A stretch of DNA of 64,000 nt from Sphingosinithalassobacter sp. CS137 (GCF_014334115.1 NZ_CP060494.1:744001-808000), one strand, 5' to 3'. Counted from the stretch's first letter, positions 51,723 through 63,281 are shown. Notes: generated by a model from the sequence alone, not told the origin. Made by a program: numbers and translations.

Positions 51723-52714
51723 CGACCGTCGCCGCCCTCCCCGATCCCGCGACTCCGCTTGCGCGCGAAAGCGCGGCGCAGGCGTTCGCCGACATCCTCG
51801 ACGGAAGGGCCGCCGACGCGGCGATCGAAGCGTTTCTGATCGGCCTCACCGAGCGCGGCGAGACCAGCGTCGAGATCGCCGAGGCCGCGCGCGCGATGCG
51901 CGCCCGGCTGATTCCCGTCGCTGCCCCGGCCGGCGCGATCGACGTCTGCGGCACCGGCGGCGACGGGCATCACACGCTCAACGTGTCCACTGCCGTCAGC
52001 CTGGTGGTCGCTGCCTGCGGCGTTCCCGTCGCCAAGCACGGTAATCGTGCCGCCAGTTCGAAATCGGGCGCGGCCGACGTGCTCGAGGCGCTCGGCCTCG
52101 ATCTCGATCGCGCCGCCGCCAATGCGGAGGCGACGCTTGCCGATCTCGGCATCGCCTTCCTCTTCGCGCAGAAACATCATCCGGCGCTCGCCCGCATCGC
52201 TCCGATCCGCAAGCGCATCGGCCGGCGCACCATTTTCAACCTGATGGGCCCGCTCGCTAATCCGGCACGGGTGCGGCGCCAGCTGATCGGAATCGCCCGG
52301 CCCGACTATGCACCGATCTACGCCGAGGCGCTGGAGCAACTCGGCAGCGAGGGAGCGGCCGTCGTCTCGGGCGCGGAATCGCTCGACGAACTCTCCTGCG
52401 CCGGCCCGAGCATCGCCGTCAGCATCGGCTGCGTCGCGCTGCCCGCGCGGATCGCGCCCGAGGACGCCGGCCTTCCGCGCCATCCGCTCGCCGCGATCCG
52501 CGGCGGTGCGCCCGCCGAGAACGCCGCCGCGCTCCGCCGCCTGCTCGAAGGCGAGCATGGCGCCTATCGCGACGCGGTGCTCCTCAACGCCGCCGCGGCG
52601 CTGGTCGTGGCCGGTCATTCGGACCGCCTGACCGATGGCGCCGAGGCGGCCGGCGAAGCGCTCGACGCGGGGCTTGCCAAGGCGCTTCTCGACTGCTGGA
52701 TCGCCTTTCCATGA
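51719..52714 (+). CDS. trpD: Anthranilate phosphoribosyltransferase
   Basis: 331 residues. PRPP-binding motifs [17 protein letters not shown] and [20 protein letters not shown], and [19 protein letters not shown]. Second tryptophan step. GTG 51719 overlaps the trpG stop; the TGA overlaps the trpC ATG. Confidence 0.94.
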   Translation: MTTVAALPDPATPLARESAAQAFADILDGRAADAAIEAFLIGLTERGETSVEIAEAARAMRARLIPVAAPAGAIDVCGTGGDGHHTLNVSTAVSLVVAACGVPVAKHGNRAASSKSGAADVLEALGLDLDRAAANAEATLADLGIAFLFAQKHHPALARIAPIRKRIGRRTIFNLMGPLANPARVRRQLIGIARPDYAPIYAEALEQLGSEGAAVVSGAESLDELSCAGPSIAVSIGCVALPARIAPEDAGLPRHPLAAIRGGAPAENAAALRRLLEGEHGAYRDAVLLNAAAALVVAGHSDRLTDGAEAAGEALDAGLAKALLDCWIAFP

Positions 52715-53499
52715 GCACCATGCTGGACCGGATTCTCGAAGCCAAGCGCGACGAAGTCGCCGGGCGCAAGGCGCGCACGAGCCGCGCCGAACTCGATGCG
52801 CATATCGCCGGGCAGACCGCCCCTCGCGGCTTCCGTGCGGCGCTCGACGCGCGCGCGGCGGCGGGCGGCCATGCGCTGATCGCCGAGGTGAAGAAGGCCA
52901 GCCCCTCGAAGGGCCTGATCCGGCCGGATTTCGATCCGCCCGCCCATGCCCGCGCCTATGCCGCCGGAGGCGCCGCCTGCCTGTCGGTGCTTACCGACGA
53001 ACGCTGGTTCCAGGGCCATGACGACTATCTGATGGCCGCCCGCGCCGCATGCGCGCTTCCGGTGCTCCGCAAGGACTTCATGGTCGATCCCTGGCAGGCG
53101 ATCGAATCGCGCGCGATCGGCGCCGACTGCATCCTGATCATCGTCGCCGCGCTCGACAACGTGCAGATGGCCGAGATCGAGGCCGCAGCGATCGAGCAGG
53201 ACATGGACGTGCTGGTAGAGGTGCACGACGCGGCCGAACTCGATCGCGCGCTGCAACTGAAGTCGCGGTTGATCGGCGTCAATAATCGCAATCTCAAGGA
53301 TTTCAGCGTCGATTTTCAGCGCACCTACGAGCTCGTCGGGCGCGCACCCGCCGATTGCACCTTTGTTGCCGAGAGCGGCCTCACCAGCCGTGCCGATCTC
53401 GACGCGATGGCCGAACATGGCGTCCGCTGCTTCCTGATCGGCGAAGCGCTGATGCGCCAGGACGATGTCGAAGCCGCGACTCGCGAGTTGATCGGATGA
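52711..53499 (+). CDS. trpC: Indole-3-glycerol-phosphate synthase
   Basis: 262 residues, TIM barrel. Signatures [47 protein letters not shown] and VAESGL. No fused TrpF domain. The start overlaps trpD and the stop overlaps moaC. Confidence 0.94.
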   Translation: MSTMLDRILEAKRDEVAGRKARTSRAELDAHIAGQTAPRGFRAALDARAAAGGHALIAEVKKASPSKGLIRPDFDPPAHARAYAAGGAACLSVLTDERWFQGHDDYLMAARAACALPVLRKDFMVDPWQAIESRAIGADCILIIVAALDNVQMAEIEAAAIEQDMDVLVEVHDAAELDRALQLKSRLIGVNNRNLKDFSVDFQRTYELVGRAPADCTFVAESGLTSRADLDAMAEHGVRCFLIGEALMRQDDVEAATRELIG

Positions 53500-53963
53500 G
53501 CGACCTCACGCATCTCGACGAAGCCGGCGCGGCGCGGATGGTCGATGTCGGCGGCAAGGCCGCCACCGCACGCGAAGCCGTGGCCAGCGGGCGGATCGCA
53601 ATGTCGGCGCAAGCCGCTGCCGCGATCCGCGCCGGCACTGTCGGCAAGGGCGACGTGCTCGCCGTGGCGCGCATCGCCGGGATCATGGCGGCCAAGAAGA
53701 CCGCCGATCTCATCCCGCTGTGCCATCCGCTGCCGCTCACGAAGGTCACGCTCGATCTTGCGCCGGACGACCGCGGCGTCACTGCCACCGCGACTGCCGC
53801 CACCGAGGGCAAGACCGGAGTAGAGATGGAGGCGCTCACCGCGGTGTCGGTCGCACTCCTCACGCTCTACGACATGGCCAAGTCGGTCGATAAGGCCATG
53901 ACGATCGAGCAGGTGCGCCTCCTTTCGAAGACCGGCGGCAAGTCCGGCGACTGGAAGGCGTGA
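53496..53963 (+). CDS. moaC: Cyclic pyranopterin monophosphate synthase
   Basis: 155 residues. MoaC motifs [36 protein letters not shown] and [20 protein letters not shown]. Completes the first stage of molybdenum cofactor synthesis with MoaA. ATG 53496 overlaps the trpC stop, so Moco synthesis is translationally tied to the trp run. moeA is close by, facing the same way. Confidence 0.94.
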   Translation: MSDLTHLDEAGAARMVDVGGKAATAREAVASGRIAMSAQAAAAIRAGTVGKGDVLAVARIAGIMAAKKTADLIPLCHPLPLTKVTLDLAPDDRGVTATATAATEGKTGVEMEALTAVSVALLTLYDMAKSVDKAMTIEQVRLLSKTGGKSGDWKA

Positions 53964-53966
53964 GGC

Positions 53967-54509
53967 TCAGCCCCGCGCTGCGCGCCGGAACAGCAAGGCC
54001 GAAGCCAGCCATAGCCCGGTGAGCAGCACCGCCGCCCGGCCCGCGGCAGTTTCCCCGCCGGCGAAGGCCACTGCGCCGAGCACCACCTGCCCCGCCGCCG
54101 GCGCCAGCATCACCATCGCCATTCCCGCGGCGCGAAACCGCACCAGCAGTCCGCCGAGCAGCGCCGCGAGCACGATGCCGAAACACAACAGATTCACCGG
54201 GTGGTCACCATCGCCGATGAAGCCGACCGCAAGGTTGCTCCACGTCAGCAGGAACGCCGCCACGATCGCCGCCGCTGCCGCGCCGCGATAGGCCCAGCTG
54301 CGGGCCCGCGCCGCGAGCTCGAACCCCGCCCCGACGCTGCCGAGCATCACGCCGGCGACGATGAAGTCCCCCGGCGTCCAGTCGACCTCATCAGTGAACT
54401 GCATCGCCACCAGCGGCAGCAGCAGGAGCGCGACCAGTCCGCCCCAGCCGAGCACGCGCACCGCGTTCCACAAGCGTCCATCGCTCCGCGCCATTTGATC
54501 CGCCGTCAT
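53967..54509 (-). CDS. Hypothetical multi-pass membrane protein
   Basis: 180 residues, about five hydrophobic segments (VLGWGGLVALLLLPLVAM; FIVAGVMLGSVGAG; GAAAAAIVAAFLLTW; NLLCFGIVLAALLGGLLV; AAVLLTGLWLASALLF). No family motif recognised; could be a small integral membrane protein of unknown role. It lies between moaC and moeA on the opposite strand, with its stop 3 bases after moaC. Confidence 0.6.
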   Translation of the reverse strand: MTADQMARSDGRLWNAVRVLGWGGLVALLLLPLVAMQFTDEVDWTPGDFIVAGVMLGSVGAGFELAARARSWAYRGAAAAAIVAAFLLTWSNLAVGFIGDGDHPVNLLCFGIVLAALLGGLLVRFRAAGMAMVMLAPAAGQVVLGAVAFAGGETAAGRAAVLLTGLWLASALLFRRAARG

Positions 54510-54658
54510 TGCTTCATCTCCCGTGATCTGGTGAGCCGCTCTCCTGACCTGCCACGGGGCTGCACGTCATGAGCAAAGGCTGAGGCTTTGGTGAGGCGCC
54601 TGAAAACCTGCTCGATCCGGTCTACACCTCCCGCCGCCCGAGGCGTAGGACGACGGGC

Positions 54659-55846
54659 ATGACCGCACCGCTCCTTCCTGTCGATGAGGCGCTTGCGCGC
54701 CTGCTGGCGCTCGCATCGCCCCTTGCCGTCGAAGCGGTTCCGCTCGCCAGCGCCGCCGGGCGCTGGGTCGCCGAGGACATCGCCGCGCGGCGGACGCAGC
54801 CTTCCTCCGATCTCTCGGCGATGGACGGCTATGCGATCCGCTTCGCCGATCTTCCCGGCCCCTGGAGCGTGATCGGCGAGAGCGCGGCCGGGCGGCCCTT
54901 TGGAGGTACGGTGGAGCCGGGCGAGGCAGTGCGGATCTTCACGGGCGCACCGCTGCCGACCGGCACCGATACAGTGCTCGTTCAGGAGGAAGCCGCGCGC
55001 GACGGCGAGGCGCTCCGGCTGGCTGGCGAGGGGCCCGCCCATCGCGGCCGGAACGTCCGCCGCCGCGGGCTCGACTTTGCCGAAGGCGACCGGCTGATCT
55101 CCGCCGGCGATCGCCTCACTCCCGCCCGGCTCGCCCTGGCAGGTACTGCCGGGCACGGGGCGCTGCCGGTCCGCCGACGTGTGCGCGTCGCCATTGCCGC
55201 CACCGGCGACGAGCTGGTGCCGCCCGGCGCCGCCGTGGGCGTAGCGCAGCTGCCCGAAACCAACCGGCTGATGCTCGCCGCGCAGCTCGCCGATCTTCCG
55301 GTCGATCCGATCGATCTCGGCATCCTGCCCGATCGGATGGACGCGCTTGTCGCCGCGTTCCGCGAGGTGGATGCCGATGTGATCGTCACCAGCGGCGGCG
55401 CATCGGTTGGCGACCATGATCTGGTCCGGCCCGCCCTCGAAGCCGCGGGTGCGACCATCGACTTCTGGCGCATCGCGCTGCGCCCCGGCAAGCCGATGAT
55501 GGCGGGCAGGCTCGGCGGCGCGGTCGTGCTCGGATTACCGGGCAATCCGGTCTCCGCCTTCGTCACGGGGTTGCTGTTCGTCCGCCCGCTCGTCGCGCAT
55601 CTCTCCGGCGCTGCCGAGCCCGGAGTGCGCCCGCGCCGCGTGCCGCTCGGCGAGCCGCTGCCGGCAAATGGCCCGCGTGCCGATTATCTGCGCGCCGAAC
55701 TGCGCGACGGCGCCGCATTCGCGTCCACGGTGCAGGACAGCGGGATGCTGCGCACGCTCGCGCGCGCCAGCTGCCTGATCGTGCGTCCACCGCATGTTCC
55801 CGCGGCGGAACGGGGCGACTCGGTGGAAATCCTAGACCTCGCTTGA
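54659..55846 (+). CDS. moeA: Molybdopterin molybdotransferase
   Basis: 395 residues. MoeA domains in order: N-terminal region (VAEDIAARRTQPSSDLSAMD, SAMDGYAIRF), gephyrin/MoeA signature VIVTSGGASVGDHD, then LRPGKPMMAGRL and GLPGNPVSAFV. Inserts molybdate into adenylylated molybdopterin. Directly upstream of lexA, with the lexA operator in the gap. Confidence 0.93.
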   Translation: MTAPLLPVDEALARLLALASPLAVEAVPLASAAGRWVAEDIAARRTQPSSDLSAMDGYAIRFADLPGPWSVIGESAAGRPFGGTVEPGEAVRIFTGAPLPTGTDTVLVQEEAARDGEALRLAGEGPAHRGRNVRRRGLDFAEGDRLISAGDRLTPARLALAGTAGHGALPVRRRVRVAIAATGDELVPPGAAVGVAQLPETNRLMLAAQLADLPVDPIDLGILPDRMDALVAAFREVDADVIVTSGGASVGDHDLVRPALEAAGATIDFWRIALRPGKPMMAGRLGGAVVLGLPGNPVSAFVTGLLFVRPLVAHLSGAAEPGVRPRRVPLGEPLPANGPRADYLRAELRDGAAFASTVQDSGMLRTLARASCLIVRPPHVPAAERGDSVEILDLA

Positions 55847-55870
55847 CTTGGCGAAACGTGTTGCTTAAAC

Positions 55871-55885
55871 GTTCCGCGTCTGTTC
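55871..55885 (+). promoter_or_regulatory. SOS box (LexA operator)
   Basis: GTTC (55871-55874), seven bases, GTTC (55882-55885): the exact alphaproteobacterial LexA site GTTC-N7-GTTC, 15 bases before the lexA start. Indicates autoregulation. Confidence 0.9.
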
Positions 55886-55900
55886 TGACGGAGACGAACC

Positions 55901-56584
55901 ATGCTCACGCGCAAGCAGCACGAGCTTATCTGCTTCATCGCTGATCGCCTCAATGAAACCGGCGTGTCGCCTTCCTTCGAGGAAATGAAGGACGCGCTCG
56001 ATCTCAAGTCGAAGTCCGGCGTTCACCGGCTGATCTCGGCGCTCGAGGAGCGCGGCTTCCTCCGTCGCCTGCCGAACCGCGCCCGCGCGCTCGAGGTGCT
56101 GAAAGTGCCCGAGCGCGGCGAGGTGAAGGGCGGCTCGCGCGGCGAAGTCGTGCCGATCACGGCAGCGCGTGCGGCGCCGCGTCCGGCGCCCGAACCCGCG
56201 AACGACGTGGTCGAGATCCCGCTCCATGGCCGGATCGCCGCGGGTACTCCGATCGAGGCGCTCGAAGGCTCGACGATGCTGCCGGTGCCTGCCGCGCTGC
56301 TCGGCTCGGGCGAGCATTATGCGCTCGAAGTCGCGGGCGATTCGATGGTCGATGCCGGCATTCTCGATGGCGATTATGCGCTGATCCGGCGTACCGACGT
56401 TGCCCGAGACGGCGAGATCGTGGTCGCGCTTATCGACGATGCCGAAGCGACGCTGAAATATTTCCGCCGCGAAGGCGCGATGATCCGGCTCGATCCTGCG
56501 AACCGCACCTATGACGCGCAGCGCTACCGTCCCGATCAGATCCGCGTGCAGGGGCGGTTGGCGGGGCTGCTGCGGCGCTACTGA
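55901..56584 (+). CDS. lexA: LexA repressor
   Basis: 227 residues. N-terminal winged helix ([40 protein letters not shown]) and C-terminal S24 autoprotease: cleavage site Ala-Gly in [13 protein letters not shown], catalytic Ser in [15 protein letters not shown] and Lys in [10 protein letters not shown]. Represses SOS genes until RecA filaments trigger self-cleavage. GTTC-N7-GTTC lies just upstream. Confidence 0.95.
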   Translation: MLTRKQHELICFIADRLNETGVSPSFEEMKDALDLKSKSGVHRLISALEERGFLRRLPNRARALEVLKVPERGEVKGGSRGEVVPITAARAAPRPAPEPANDVVEIPLHGRIAAGTPIEALEGSTMLPVPAALLGSGEHYALEVAGDSMVDAGILDGDYALIRRTDVARDGEIVVALIDDAEATLKYFRREGAMIRLDPANRTYDAQRYRPDQIRVQGRLAGLLRRY

Positions 56585-56649
56585 CCAGCTTCTTCGGTTC
56601 CATTCGGATGGGCGGACCCCCATCTGATGGAGCGAAGGAGGCGCCTTGC

Positions 56650-56793
56650 ATGAATCGGATCGAACAATTCCTGGCCGCGCGCAACAGCGGTGAAGTCACG
56701 TTGCTGGCGATCGTTGGCGGCATTCTGATCTTTGCGCTGGGAGTCGCCTTCGGCGAGGCGCTCCACCTTGCGCTGGACGCCGTCGGCGGCTGA
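56650..56793 (+). CDS. Small membrane protein, 47 residues
   Basis: 47 residues, MNRIEQFLAARNSGE then one membrane helix (VTLLAIVGGILIFALGVAFG). AAGGAGG stands 10 bases before ATG 56650. No family recognised; location between lexA and comEC gives no clear clue. Confidence 0.55.
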   Translation: MNRIEQFLAARNSGEVTLLAIVGGILIFALGVAFGEALHLALDAVGG

Positions 56794-56898
56794 CCGCACA
56801 TTCGGCGGACGGCCGCTGCACGCGCTCGCGCTAGCGTCCGCGCTACACTACCCAGCAATAGCATCCCCGCCCGTATTGCTGCCGCGAGACCCGGGCGT

Positions 56899-59043
56899 TC
56901 AGAAACCGGCGGCGGCCGATCGCATCTGCCAGGGATGGCGATCGCCTGGCGGCACCACGGTCGCCACTCGTTCCGTCGCGAAGGTGATGCTCACGCCGCC
57001 GGTCCGCGCGAGTGTAGCACGGTCGAGCTTCAACCAGCGCGGTGTGCAGGTGCGCGGCAGTCGCCGGTCGCTCACCACCACATCGGCGGTACGGCACAGC
57101 GCCACCAACTCTCCGATCGGAACATAATAGGCGCTGCGCGTGGCCACGATTCGCCAGTTCCGCCCGCCCTGGCGCACATCGGCGATGCACAGATCCGCGC
57201 TGCATCGTGCGCTCGGCTGTTCGGCGAGCGCAGCAAGATCCTCTTCCACCCCGCCATTCTCGCCCAGAGTGGTGCGAACATAGTCCCCCGCCCGGTCCCG
57301 CAGCAGCGCCATGCCGCCACCCGCAGTGCGAAGCGCCAGATGCCGTCCGTCGCCGGTGACGAGCAGATCCGGCGGCGGCGGCGCCAGCGTCCACAGCGCG
57401 CCCGCCGTCAGCGGAACGAGCCCGAGCAGCCGCGCCCGCGTCCGCCATAGTGCGATCCACAGTCCGCCCAGCACGACCAGCCCGAACGCACTCTGCGGCA
57501 TCGCCGGCAGCGCCGCGACCGAACCGGGCGCGTTGGCAGTCGTGTGCGCGAGCCAGAGCAAGCCTTCGAGCGCGAACCCGGCGATCCACCACAGTGGCAC
57601 GCCCAACCCGGCGAGGTCGAAAACGAGCGCCAGCGCCTCGATCGGCATGATGACGAAGGTGGTGAGCGGGATCGCGACGATGTTCGCCAGCGCGCCGTAC
57701 AGCCCGGCCTTGTGGAAGTGAAAAAGCGCGATGGGGATCAACGTCACTTCGACGACGATTCCCGTGAGCAGCAGCGCGAGCATGCCGCGCATCAGCCGCC
57801 GCCACCACGGCTCCTCGCGGCGTGCGAACCACCCGCGAACCCGCCTGCTTTCGTGCAGCGCGACGATTGCGGTCACGGCGGCAAAGCTCAGCTGGAAACT
57901 CGGCCCGGCCAGCGTCTCGGGCCACATCAGCAGAACGAAGGTCGCGCCCGCCGCGACCAGCCGCAGCGTGATGGCTTCGCGCCCGAGGCTCAGCGCCAGC
58001 AGAACCAGCAGCGCGGCGGCGCACGACCGGATCGTCGGCACCTCGGCGCCGGTGAGCACCGTATAGCCGACCGCGGCTGCCGCGCCCGCCCCGGCCGCCA
58101 CCAGCGGAAGCCGCCCGGTCCGCGCCGCCCAAGGGCTCAGTGCCAGCAGCTTGAGCACCAGCAGCATCGCCGCGCCCGTCACCGCCGTGACGTGCAATCC
58201 GCTGATCGAAAGCAGATGCGCCAGGCCCGAGCGCCGCATCGCCTCGGCATCCTCCTCGGCGATGCCGCCTCGGTCGCCGGTCGCCAGCGTCGCGGCGATC
58301 GCGCCGGCGCTCCCGTCGATCCGCGACTGGACGTGCGCCGAAAGGCGGGCGCGCAGGTCGGCTCCGGGCGCGTCGCCCGGGGCAAGCACCTCCACGGGCG
58401 CGAAGCCGCGCCCGGTCGCGCCCAGCCCGTCGAACCATGCCGCCCGCGCGAAGTCATAGGCGCCGGGCACCGCGGCCGGCGGCGGCGGCATCAGCCAGGC
58501 GCGCAGCCGCACGGTCGCGCCGCGCGTCAGCCCGTCCGGGACGTCCTTTTCGGCCAGATTGACGCGCACATGCGGCGGAAGCCCGTCGGCGCCGCCGGTT
58601 GCGATCCGAACGCGCACCAGCTCCCGCGCGGGCAGCGGCTCGACTCGCTCGACAGTGCCGAGGATCGTTGCGACGCCGGGCCGCGTCAGCACCGGAGCCG
58701 CCACATGCTCGGCGCGCCACCACATCAACCCGCATCCGAGCGCCGCAAGCATCGCGAGAATCGCCAGCCACCGTCCGCCACGTCCCGCTGCGGAGCCGGC
58801 CGCAGCGAGCAGCGCGACTGCCGCCGCCGCGAGCGCGAAGCCGGTCCATCGCGCCGGATCGGGCAACACGAACCAGGCGCTCACGCCCGCGCCGATCGCG
58901 ACGGGAATCCAGAGCGGCAACTGGTCGCGCTCGGCCTCGAGCCAGTGTTCGATCGCGCCGCGCGCCCGCGCCAATGGCGCTCCCGCCGCGATTTGAAGCG
59001 GCGGAAAGCCCGTGCTAGGGGCGTGCCCGGCTGAACTGGCCAT
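56899..59043 (-). CDS. comEC: ComEC/Rec2-family DNA-uptake membrane protein, reduced C-terminal domain
   Basis: 714 residues from ATG 59043. N-terminal membrane/DUF4131 part ([37 protein letters not shown]), competence domain with [20 protein letters not shown] and many helices (about 230-520). The C-terminal metallo-beta-lactamase-like domain of classical ComEC is present in shape ([20 protein letters not shown]) but lacks HxHxDH metal ligands, as in many alphaproteobacterial members, so it is probably not a nuclease. Channel for single-stranded DNA entry. Divergent from gltX with 28 bases between starts. Confidence 0.85.
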   Translation of the reverse strand: MASSAGHAPSTGFPPLQIAAGAPLARARGAIEHWLEAERDQLPLWIPVAIGAGVSAWFVLPDPARWTGFALAAAAVALLAAAGSAAGRGGRWLAILAMLAALGCGLMWWRAEHVAAPVLTRPGVATILGTVERVEPLPARELVRVRIATGGADGLPPHVRVNLAEKDVPDGLTRGATVRLRAWLMPPPPAAVPGAYDFARAAWFDGLGATGRGFAPVEVLAPGDAPGADLRARLSAHVQSRIDGSAGAIAATLATGDRGGIAEEDAEAMRRSGLAHLLSISGLHVTAVTGAAMLLVLKLLALSPWAARTGRLPLVAAGAGAAAAVGYTVLTGAEVPTIRSCAAALLVLLALSLGREAITLRLVAAGATFVLLMWPETLAGPSFQLSFAAVTAIVALHESRRVRGWFARREEPWWRRLMRGMLALLLTGIVVEVTLIPIALFHFHKAGLYGALANIVAIPLTTFVIMPIEALALVFDLAGLGVPLWWIAGFALEGLLWLAHTTANAPGSVAALPAMPQSAFGLVVLGGLWIALWRTRARLLGLVPLTAGALWTLAPPPPDLLVTGDGRHLALRTAGGGMALLRDRAGDYVRTTLGENGGVEEDLAALAEQPSARCSADLCIADVRQGGRNWRIVATRSAYYVPIGELVALCRTADVVVSDRRLPRTCTPRWLKLDRATLARTGGVSITFATERVATVVPPGDRHPWQMRSAAAGF

Positions 59044-59071
59044 CCAATTTCCAGCTTGGGAGCAGGCGCGA

Positions 59072-60526
59072 TTGAGCGCAAGGTCTGAAACGGGCGAAGC
59101 AACCGGCGCATCGCCGGAGGGCGGACGGGTCGTCACGCGATTCGCCCCCTCGCCCACCGGGTTTCTGCATATCGGCGGCGCGCGTACCGCGCTGTTCAAT
59201 CTGCTTTTCGCCCGCCACCACGGCGGCAAATTCCTGCTGCGCATCGAGGATACCGATCGCGCGCGCTCCACTCAGCCGGCGATCGACGCGATCCTCGACG
59301 GCATGCGCTGGCTCGGGCTCGACTGGGACGACGAACCCGTCTTCCAGTTCGCCCGCGCCGATCGTCATGCCGAAGTCGCGCGTCAGCTGCTCGAGAGTGG
59401 CCACGCCTATCGCTGCTATCTGTCGCAGGAAGAGCTGGACGCGATGCGCGCCGAGGCGCAGGCGTCGAAACAGCCGTTCCGCATCCGCTCGCCCTGGCGC
59501 GACCGCGATACGGCCGAGGGCGGCGACAAGCCGTTCGTCGTCCGGCTGAAGGCGCCGCAGCAGGGCGCCACCACCATCGACGATCGCGTCCAGGGATCGG
59601 TCACCGTCCAGAATGCCGAGCTCGACGATTTCGTCCTGCTCCGCTCGGATGGCACGCCCACCTATATGCTCGCCGTGGTCGTCGACGATCACGACATGGG
59701 CGTCACCCACGTCATTCGCGGCGACGATCATTTCAACAATGCCTTCCGCCAGCTCGCGCTGCTCCGTGCGATGGGCTGGCCCGAACCGGTCTATGCGCAT
59801 GTCCCGCTGATCCACGGGGCGGACGGGGCCAAGCTCTCCAAGCGGCACGGCGCGCTGGGCGTCGATGCCTATCGCGACGAACTCGGCATCCTTCCCGAGG
59901 CGCTGTCCAATTATCTGCTCCGGCTCGGCTGGGGTCATGGCGACGCGGAGATCATCCGCCACGAGCAGGCGATCGAATGGTTCAGCCTGGAAGGCGTCGG
60001 CCGTTCGCCAGCCCGGTTCGATCTGAAGAAGCTCGAGAACCTCAACGGCCATTATATCCGTGAGGCCAACGATGCTCGGCTCGCCGATCTCGTCGCCGCC
60101 CGGCTGCCGTTCGAAGTCACTGCCGATCAGCGCGATCTTCTGCGCAGCAGCATGCCCGCGCTGAAGCCGCGCGCCGCAAATCTGCTGGAGTTGGCGGAGG
60201 GAACCCAGTTCCTGTTTCGCAGTCGCCCACTGGAAATGGACGAGTCCGCGGCCGCTCTGCTAGAGGGCGAGGCACGCATGCTCCTCTCCCGCGTTCATGC
60301 CGCGCTTGACGCGGCCGGATCGTGGGATACGGAGACACTCGAAGCACGGGTACGGCACGTCGCGGAAGAAGCGGGGGTGAAGCTGGGCGCAGTCGCGCAG
60401 CCGCTCCGGGCAGCCCTTACGGGGCGCCGCACGTCGCCGGGGATCTTCGACGTCCTGGTTCTGCTGGGGCGCGAGGAAAGCCTGGGACGGATCGCCGATC
60501 AGATGGCCGTGCCCGCCGAAGGTTGA
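59072..60526 (+). CDS. gltX: Glutamyl-tRNA synthetase
   Basis: 484 residues from TTG 59072. Class I motifs: HIGH variant in [18 protein letters not shown] and KLSKR in [15 protein letters not shown]. Charges tRNA-Glu; possibly non-discriminating. The TTG start has GGGAG 9 bases upstream and removes an unlikely N-terminal leader that would overlap the divergent comEC start. 16 bases before gltA. Confidence 0.92.
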   Translation: MSARSETGEATGASPEGGRVVTRFAPSPTGFLHIGGARTALFNLLFARHHGGKFLLRIEDTDRARSTQPAIDAILDGMRWLGLDWDDEPVFQFARADRHAEVARQLLESGHAYRCYLSQEELDAMRAEAQASKQPFRIRSPWRDRDTAEGGDKPFVVRLKAPQQGATTIDDRVQGSVTVQNAELDDFVLLRSDGTPTYMLAVVVDDHDMGVTHVIRGDDHFNNAFRQLALLRAMGWPEPVYAHVPLIHGADGAKLSKRHGALGVDAYRDELGILPEALSNYLLRLGWGHGDAEIIRHEQAIEWFSLEGVGRSPARFDLKKLENLNGHYIREANDARLADLVAARLPFEVTADQRDLLRSSMPALKPRAANLLELAEGTQFLFRSRPLEMDESAAALLEGEARMLLSRVHAALDAAGSWDTETLEARVRHVAEEAGVKLGAVAQPLRAALTGRRTSPGIFDVLVLLGREESLGRIADQMAVPAEG

Positions 60527-60542
60527 ACGAAAGGACATTGGG

Positions 60543-61826
60543 ATGACCGACACCGCGAAGCTCCACGCTGCCGGGAACGATACCGACTATCCGATCCTGA
60601 AGGGCAGCGTCGGCCCGGACGTGGTCGACATCCGCAAGCTCTATGCCAAGACCGGCACGTTCACCTATGATCCCGGCTTCACCTCGACCGCCAGCTGCGA
60701 GAGCGGCCTCACCTATATCGACGGCGGCGAGGGCGTGCTGCTCCACCGCGGCTATCCGATCGGTCAGCTGGCCGAGCACTCCAGCTTCATGGAGGTCTCC
60801 TATCTCCTCCTGAACGGCGAGCTCCCGTCGAAGGACGAGCTCGACAAGTTCAGCTGGACGATCACCCGCCACACCATGCTGCACGAGCAGCTGATGACCT
60901 TCTATCGCGGTTTCCGCCGCGACGCGCACCCGATGGCGATCATGTGCGGCGTGGTCGGCGCGCTTTCCGCCTTCTACCATGATTCGACCGACATCACCGA
61001 TCCGCACCAGCGGATGGTCGCCAGCCACCGGCTGATCGCCAAGATGCCGACGATCGCGGCGATGGCGTATAAATATTCGATCGGTCAGCCGTTCCTCTAT
61101 CCGGACAATTCGCTCAGCTACACGGGCAATTTCCTGCGCATGACCTTCGGCGTCCCGGCCGAGGAATATGAAGTGAACCCGGTGGTCGAGCGCGCGCTCG
61201 ATCGCATCTTCATCCTGCACGCCGATCACGAGCAGAACGCTTCGACCTCGACCGTGCGGCTCGCCGGCTCTTCAGGCGCCAATCCCTTCGCGTGCATCGC
61301 CGCCGGCATCGCATGCCTGTGGGGCCCGGCGCATGGCGGCGCGAACGAAGCCGCGCTCAACATGCTGCGCGAGATCGGCCGCCCCGAGCGGATTCCCGAA
61401 TATATCGCGCGCGCCAAGGACAAGAACGATCCATTCCGCCTGATGGGCTTCGGCCATCGCGTCTACAAAAACTATGATCCGCGCGCGACCGTGATGCAGA
61501 AGACGGTGCGCGAGGTTCTCGGCGCGCTCAACGTCACCGATCCGCTGTTCGACGTCGCGCTCCAGCTCGAGGAAATGGCGCTCAAGGACGATTATTTCGT
61601 CGAGAAGAAGCTGTTCCCGAACGTCGATTTCTATTCGGGCGTGATCCTGTCGGCGATCGGTTTCCCGACGACGATGTTCACGGCGCTGTTCGCGCTCGCC
61701 CGCACCGTCGGCTGGGTGGCGCAGTGGAACGAGATGATCTCGGATCCCGAGCAGAAGATCGGCCGTCCGCGCCAGCTCTACACCGGCCCGACGCAGCGCG
61801 ACTACGTCCCCGCCGACAAGCGCTGA
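60543..61826 (+). CDS. gltA: Citrate synthase
   Basis: 427 residues, type II hexameric form. Signatures [40 protein letters not shown] (catalytic His) and [18 protein letters not shown] (catalytic Asp region further on). First TCA-cycle step. AAAGGA precedes ATG 60543. The order gltX-gltA is conserved in the class. Confidence 0.95.
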   Translation: MTDTAKLHAAGNDTDYPILKGSVGPDVVDIRKLYAKTGTFTYDPGFTSTASCESGLTYIDGGEGVLLHRGYPIGQLAEHSSFMEVSYLLLNGELPSKDELDKFSWTITRHTMLHEQLMTFYRGFRRDAHPMAIMCGVVGALSAFYHDSTDITDPHQRMVASHRLIAKMPTIAAMAYKYSIGQPFLYPDNSLSYTGNFLRMTFGVPAEEYEVNPVVERALDRIFILHADHEQNASTSTVRLAGSSGANPFACIAAGIACLWGPAHGGANEAALNMLREIGRPERIPEYIARAKDKNDPFRLMGFGHRVYKNYDPRATVMQKTVREVLGALNVTDPLFDVALQLEEMALKDDYFVEKKLFPNVDFYSGVILSAIGFPTTMFTALFALARTVGWVAQWNEMISDPEQKIGRPRQLYTGPTQRDYVPADKR

Positions 61827-61834
61827 GGCATAAA

Positions 61835-61872
61835 GGGGGCGGACCCCGAGGCGCCCGCCCCCTCCCCCTTTT
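61835..61872 (+). terminator. Terminator after gltA
   Basis: GGGGGCGG (61835-61842) pairs with CCGCCCCC (61855-61862); a TCCCCCTTTT run follows, ending about 61872. Convergent with fpr, so it may serve both directions. Confidence 0.75.
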
Positions 61873-61889
61873 GCCAGTCCGCGCGTGCT

Positions 61890-62708
61890 TCAGCCGACGA
61901 AGGCGCGCTCGATCACATAGCTGCCCGGCGAGGCGTTCGAACCTTCCTCCAGCCCTGCCGCCTCGAGCAGTGCCGCGGTCTCCTTCAGCATCGCCGTCGA
62001 TCCGCACAGCATCACTCGGTCGATTTCCGGGTCGAAGTGCCGCGGCCCCAGCACCGGCGGCGCGAACAGCCGCTCATCGGCGATCAGCTCGGGAATCCGG
62101 CCGCTGGTCATGAACGGCTCCCGCGTCACCGTCGGGATGTAATGGAACTGCAGCAGCGCCTGATCGCCCACCAGCGGGTCGCCCGCCAGCTGCGCGGTCA
62201 GCTCCTCGCGCCAGGCAAGATCGCTCACGCGTCGCACGCCGTGCACCACGATCACTTGCCCGAACCGCTCATAGACTTCGGGATCGCGCGCCAGGCTGAG
62301 GAACGGGGCAAGGCCGGTGCCGGTGGAGAGCATCCAAAGCCGCTGGCCGCCCAGCAGCGCATCGCACACCAGCGTGCCGGTGGGTTTGCGCGCCAGATAC
62401 ATCTGATCGCCGGGACGAATCCGCTGCAGCTTCGACGTCAGCGGCCCGTCGGGCACCTTGATCGACAGGAACTCCAGCTCCTCGGCATAATTCGGGCTGG
62501 CGATCGAATAGGCGCGCATGATCGGCTTGCCCTCGTCGCCGGGCAGGCCGATCATCACGAACTCGCCCGACCGAAACCGGAACGAGGCCGGCCGCTCGAT
62601 TGCGAAGCTGAACAGATGCTCGTTCCAGTGGCGCACCCATTTGACGGCGACGGTCTGAAAACTGCTGTGCTCGGGGATCAGCGCGGGCGCGCTGGCATGA
62701 AAATTCAA
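61890..62708 (-). CDS. fpr: Ferredoxin--NADP+ reductase
   Basis: 272 residues. FAD-binding RAYSIASPNYAEEL (RxYS), NADP-binding GTGLAPFLSLARDP, and C-terminal YVIERAFVG. Moves electrons between NADPH and ferredoxin or flavodoxin, often in oxidative-stress and Fe-S repair contexts. TTG 62708 overlaps the stop of the upstream gene (TTGA). Confidence 0.92.
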   Translation of the reverse strand: MNFHASAPALIPEHSSFQTVAVKWVRHWNEHLFSFAIERPASFRFRSGEFVMIGLPGDEGKPIMRAYSIASPNYAEELEFLSIKVPDGPLTSKLQRIRPGDQMYLARKPTGTLVCDALLGGQRLWMLSTGTGLAPFLSLARDPEVYERFGQVIVVHGVRRVSDLAWREELTAQLAGDPLVGDQALLQFHYIPTVTREPFMTSGRIPELIADERLFAPPVLGPRHFDPEIDRVMLCGSTAMLKETAALLEAAGLEEGSNASPGSYVIERAFVG

Positions 62709-63127
62709 CGATCACGCTCCAGGAAAATGCCATTTGAAAGACGCAGCGCGACTTGCTCGACGGCGATCGCCAGCGTCCGCACCGCGTCTTCGCGTACCAA
62801 TGTCGCTGCAAGCCGGTGCACGCGCGCGGGCGTACCTGCAAGTCCCGCCGCAAACAATACGAGCAACCGTGCTTCGTCGTCGCGCACGGAGCCGAACCCC
62901 GGAGGGCCGAAGTGCAGCTTCGCCAGCCCTTCGCGATTGAGCAGCTGCATCGCCATCACGAAATCGCGTGCCGCCTCCGGCGCGCCCGCTTGCTCGAAGC
63001 GCCACGCGAGGGCCGCACAGGCGCAGCGGCCGGTGCTGGCATGATGCACCCAGGTCCGGCTCGCTTCGAGAAGAGCCCCATAGGGCGATTCGAGCTCCTG
63101 TACGGGTTGGTCGAGAAATGCGTACAT
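62705..63127 (-). CDS. Conserved-looking hypothetical protein coupled to fpr
   Basis: 140 residues, helical, MYAFLDQPVQELESPYGALL. Contains ACAALAWRFEQAG and LRLSNGIFLERDR; no catalytic motif recognised. Overlap with fpr (4 bases) implies a shared function, perhaps regulation of reductase activity, but nothing in the sequence proves that. Confidence 0.6.
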   Translation of the reverse strand: MYAFLDQPVQELESPYGALLEASRTWVHHASTGRCACAALAWRFEQAGAPEAARDFVMAMQLLNREGLAKLHFGPPGFGSVRDDEARLLVLFAAGLAGTPARVHRLAATLVREDAVRTLAIAVEQVALRLSNGIFLERDR

Positions 63128-63281
63128 CGGCCCCTCTATTGCGATCGCCTCGCATTAGCGAATTGCCGATGACGGGTCAATCGGGAGTGCGGACGGTGGC
63201 CGCAGTAGCCCGCGACGTCGGACCGGCTTGAACTGCGCCGCCAACGGAGGTCTAACCGCAGCCAGGCATCGGAGTTCCCCT

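Noticed and set aside
57544..59034. 496-codon plus-strand frame
   Set aside because: Antisense of comEC; low-complexity His/Arg-rich translation.
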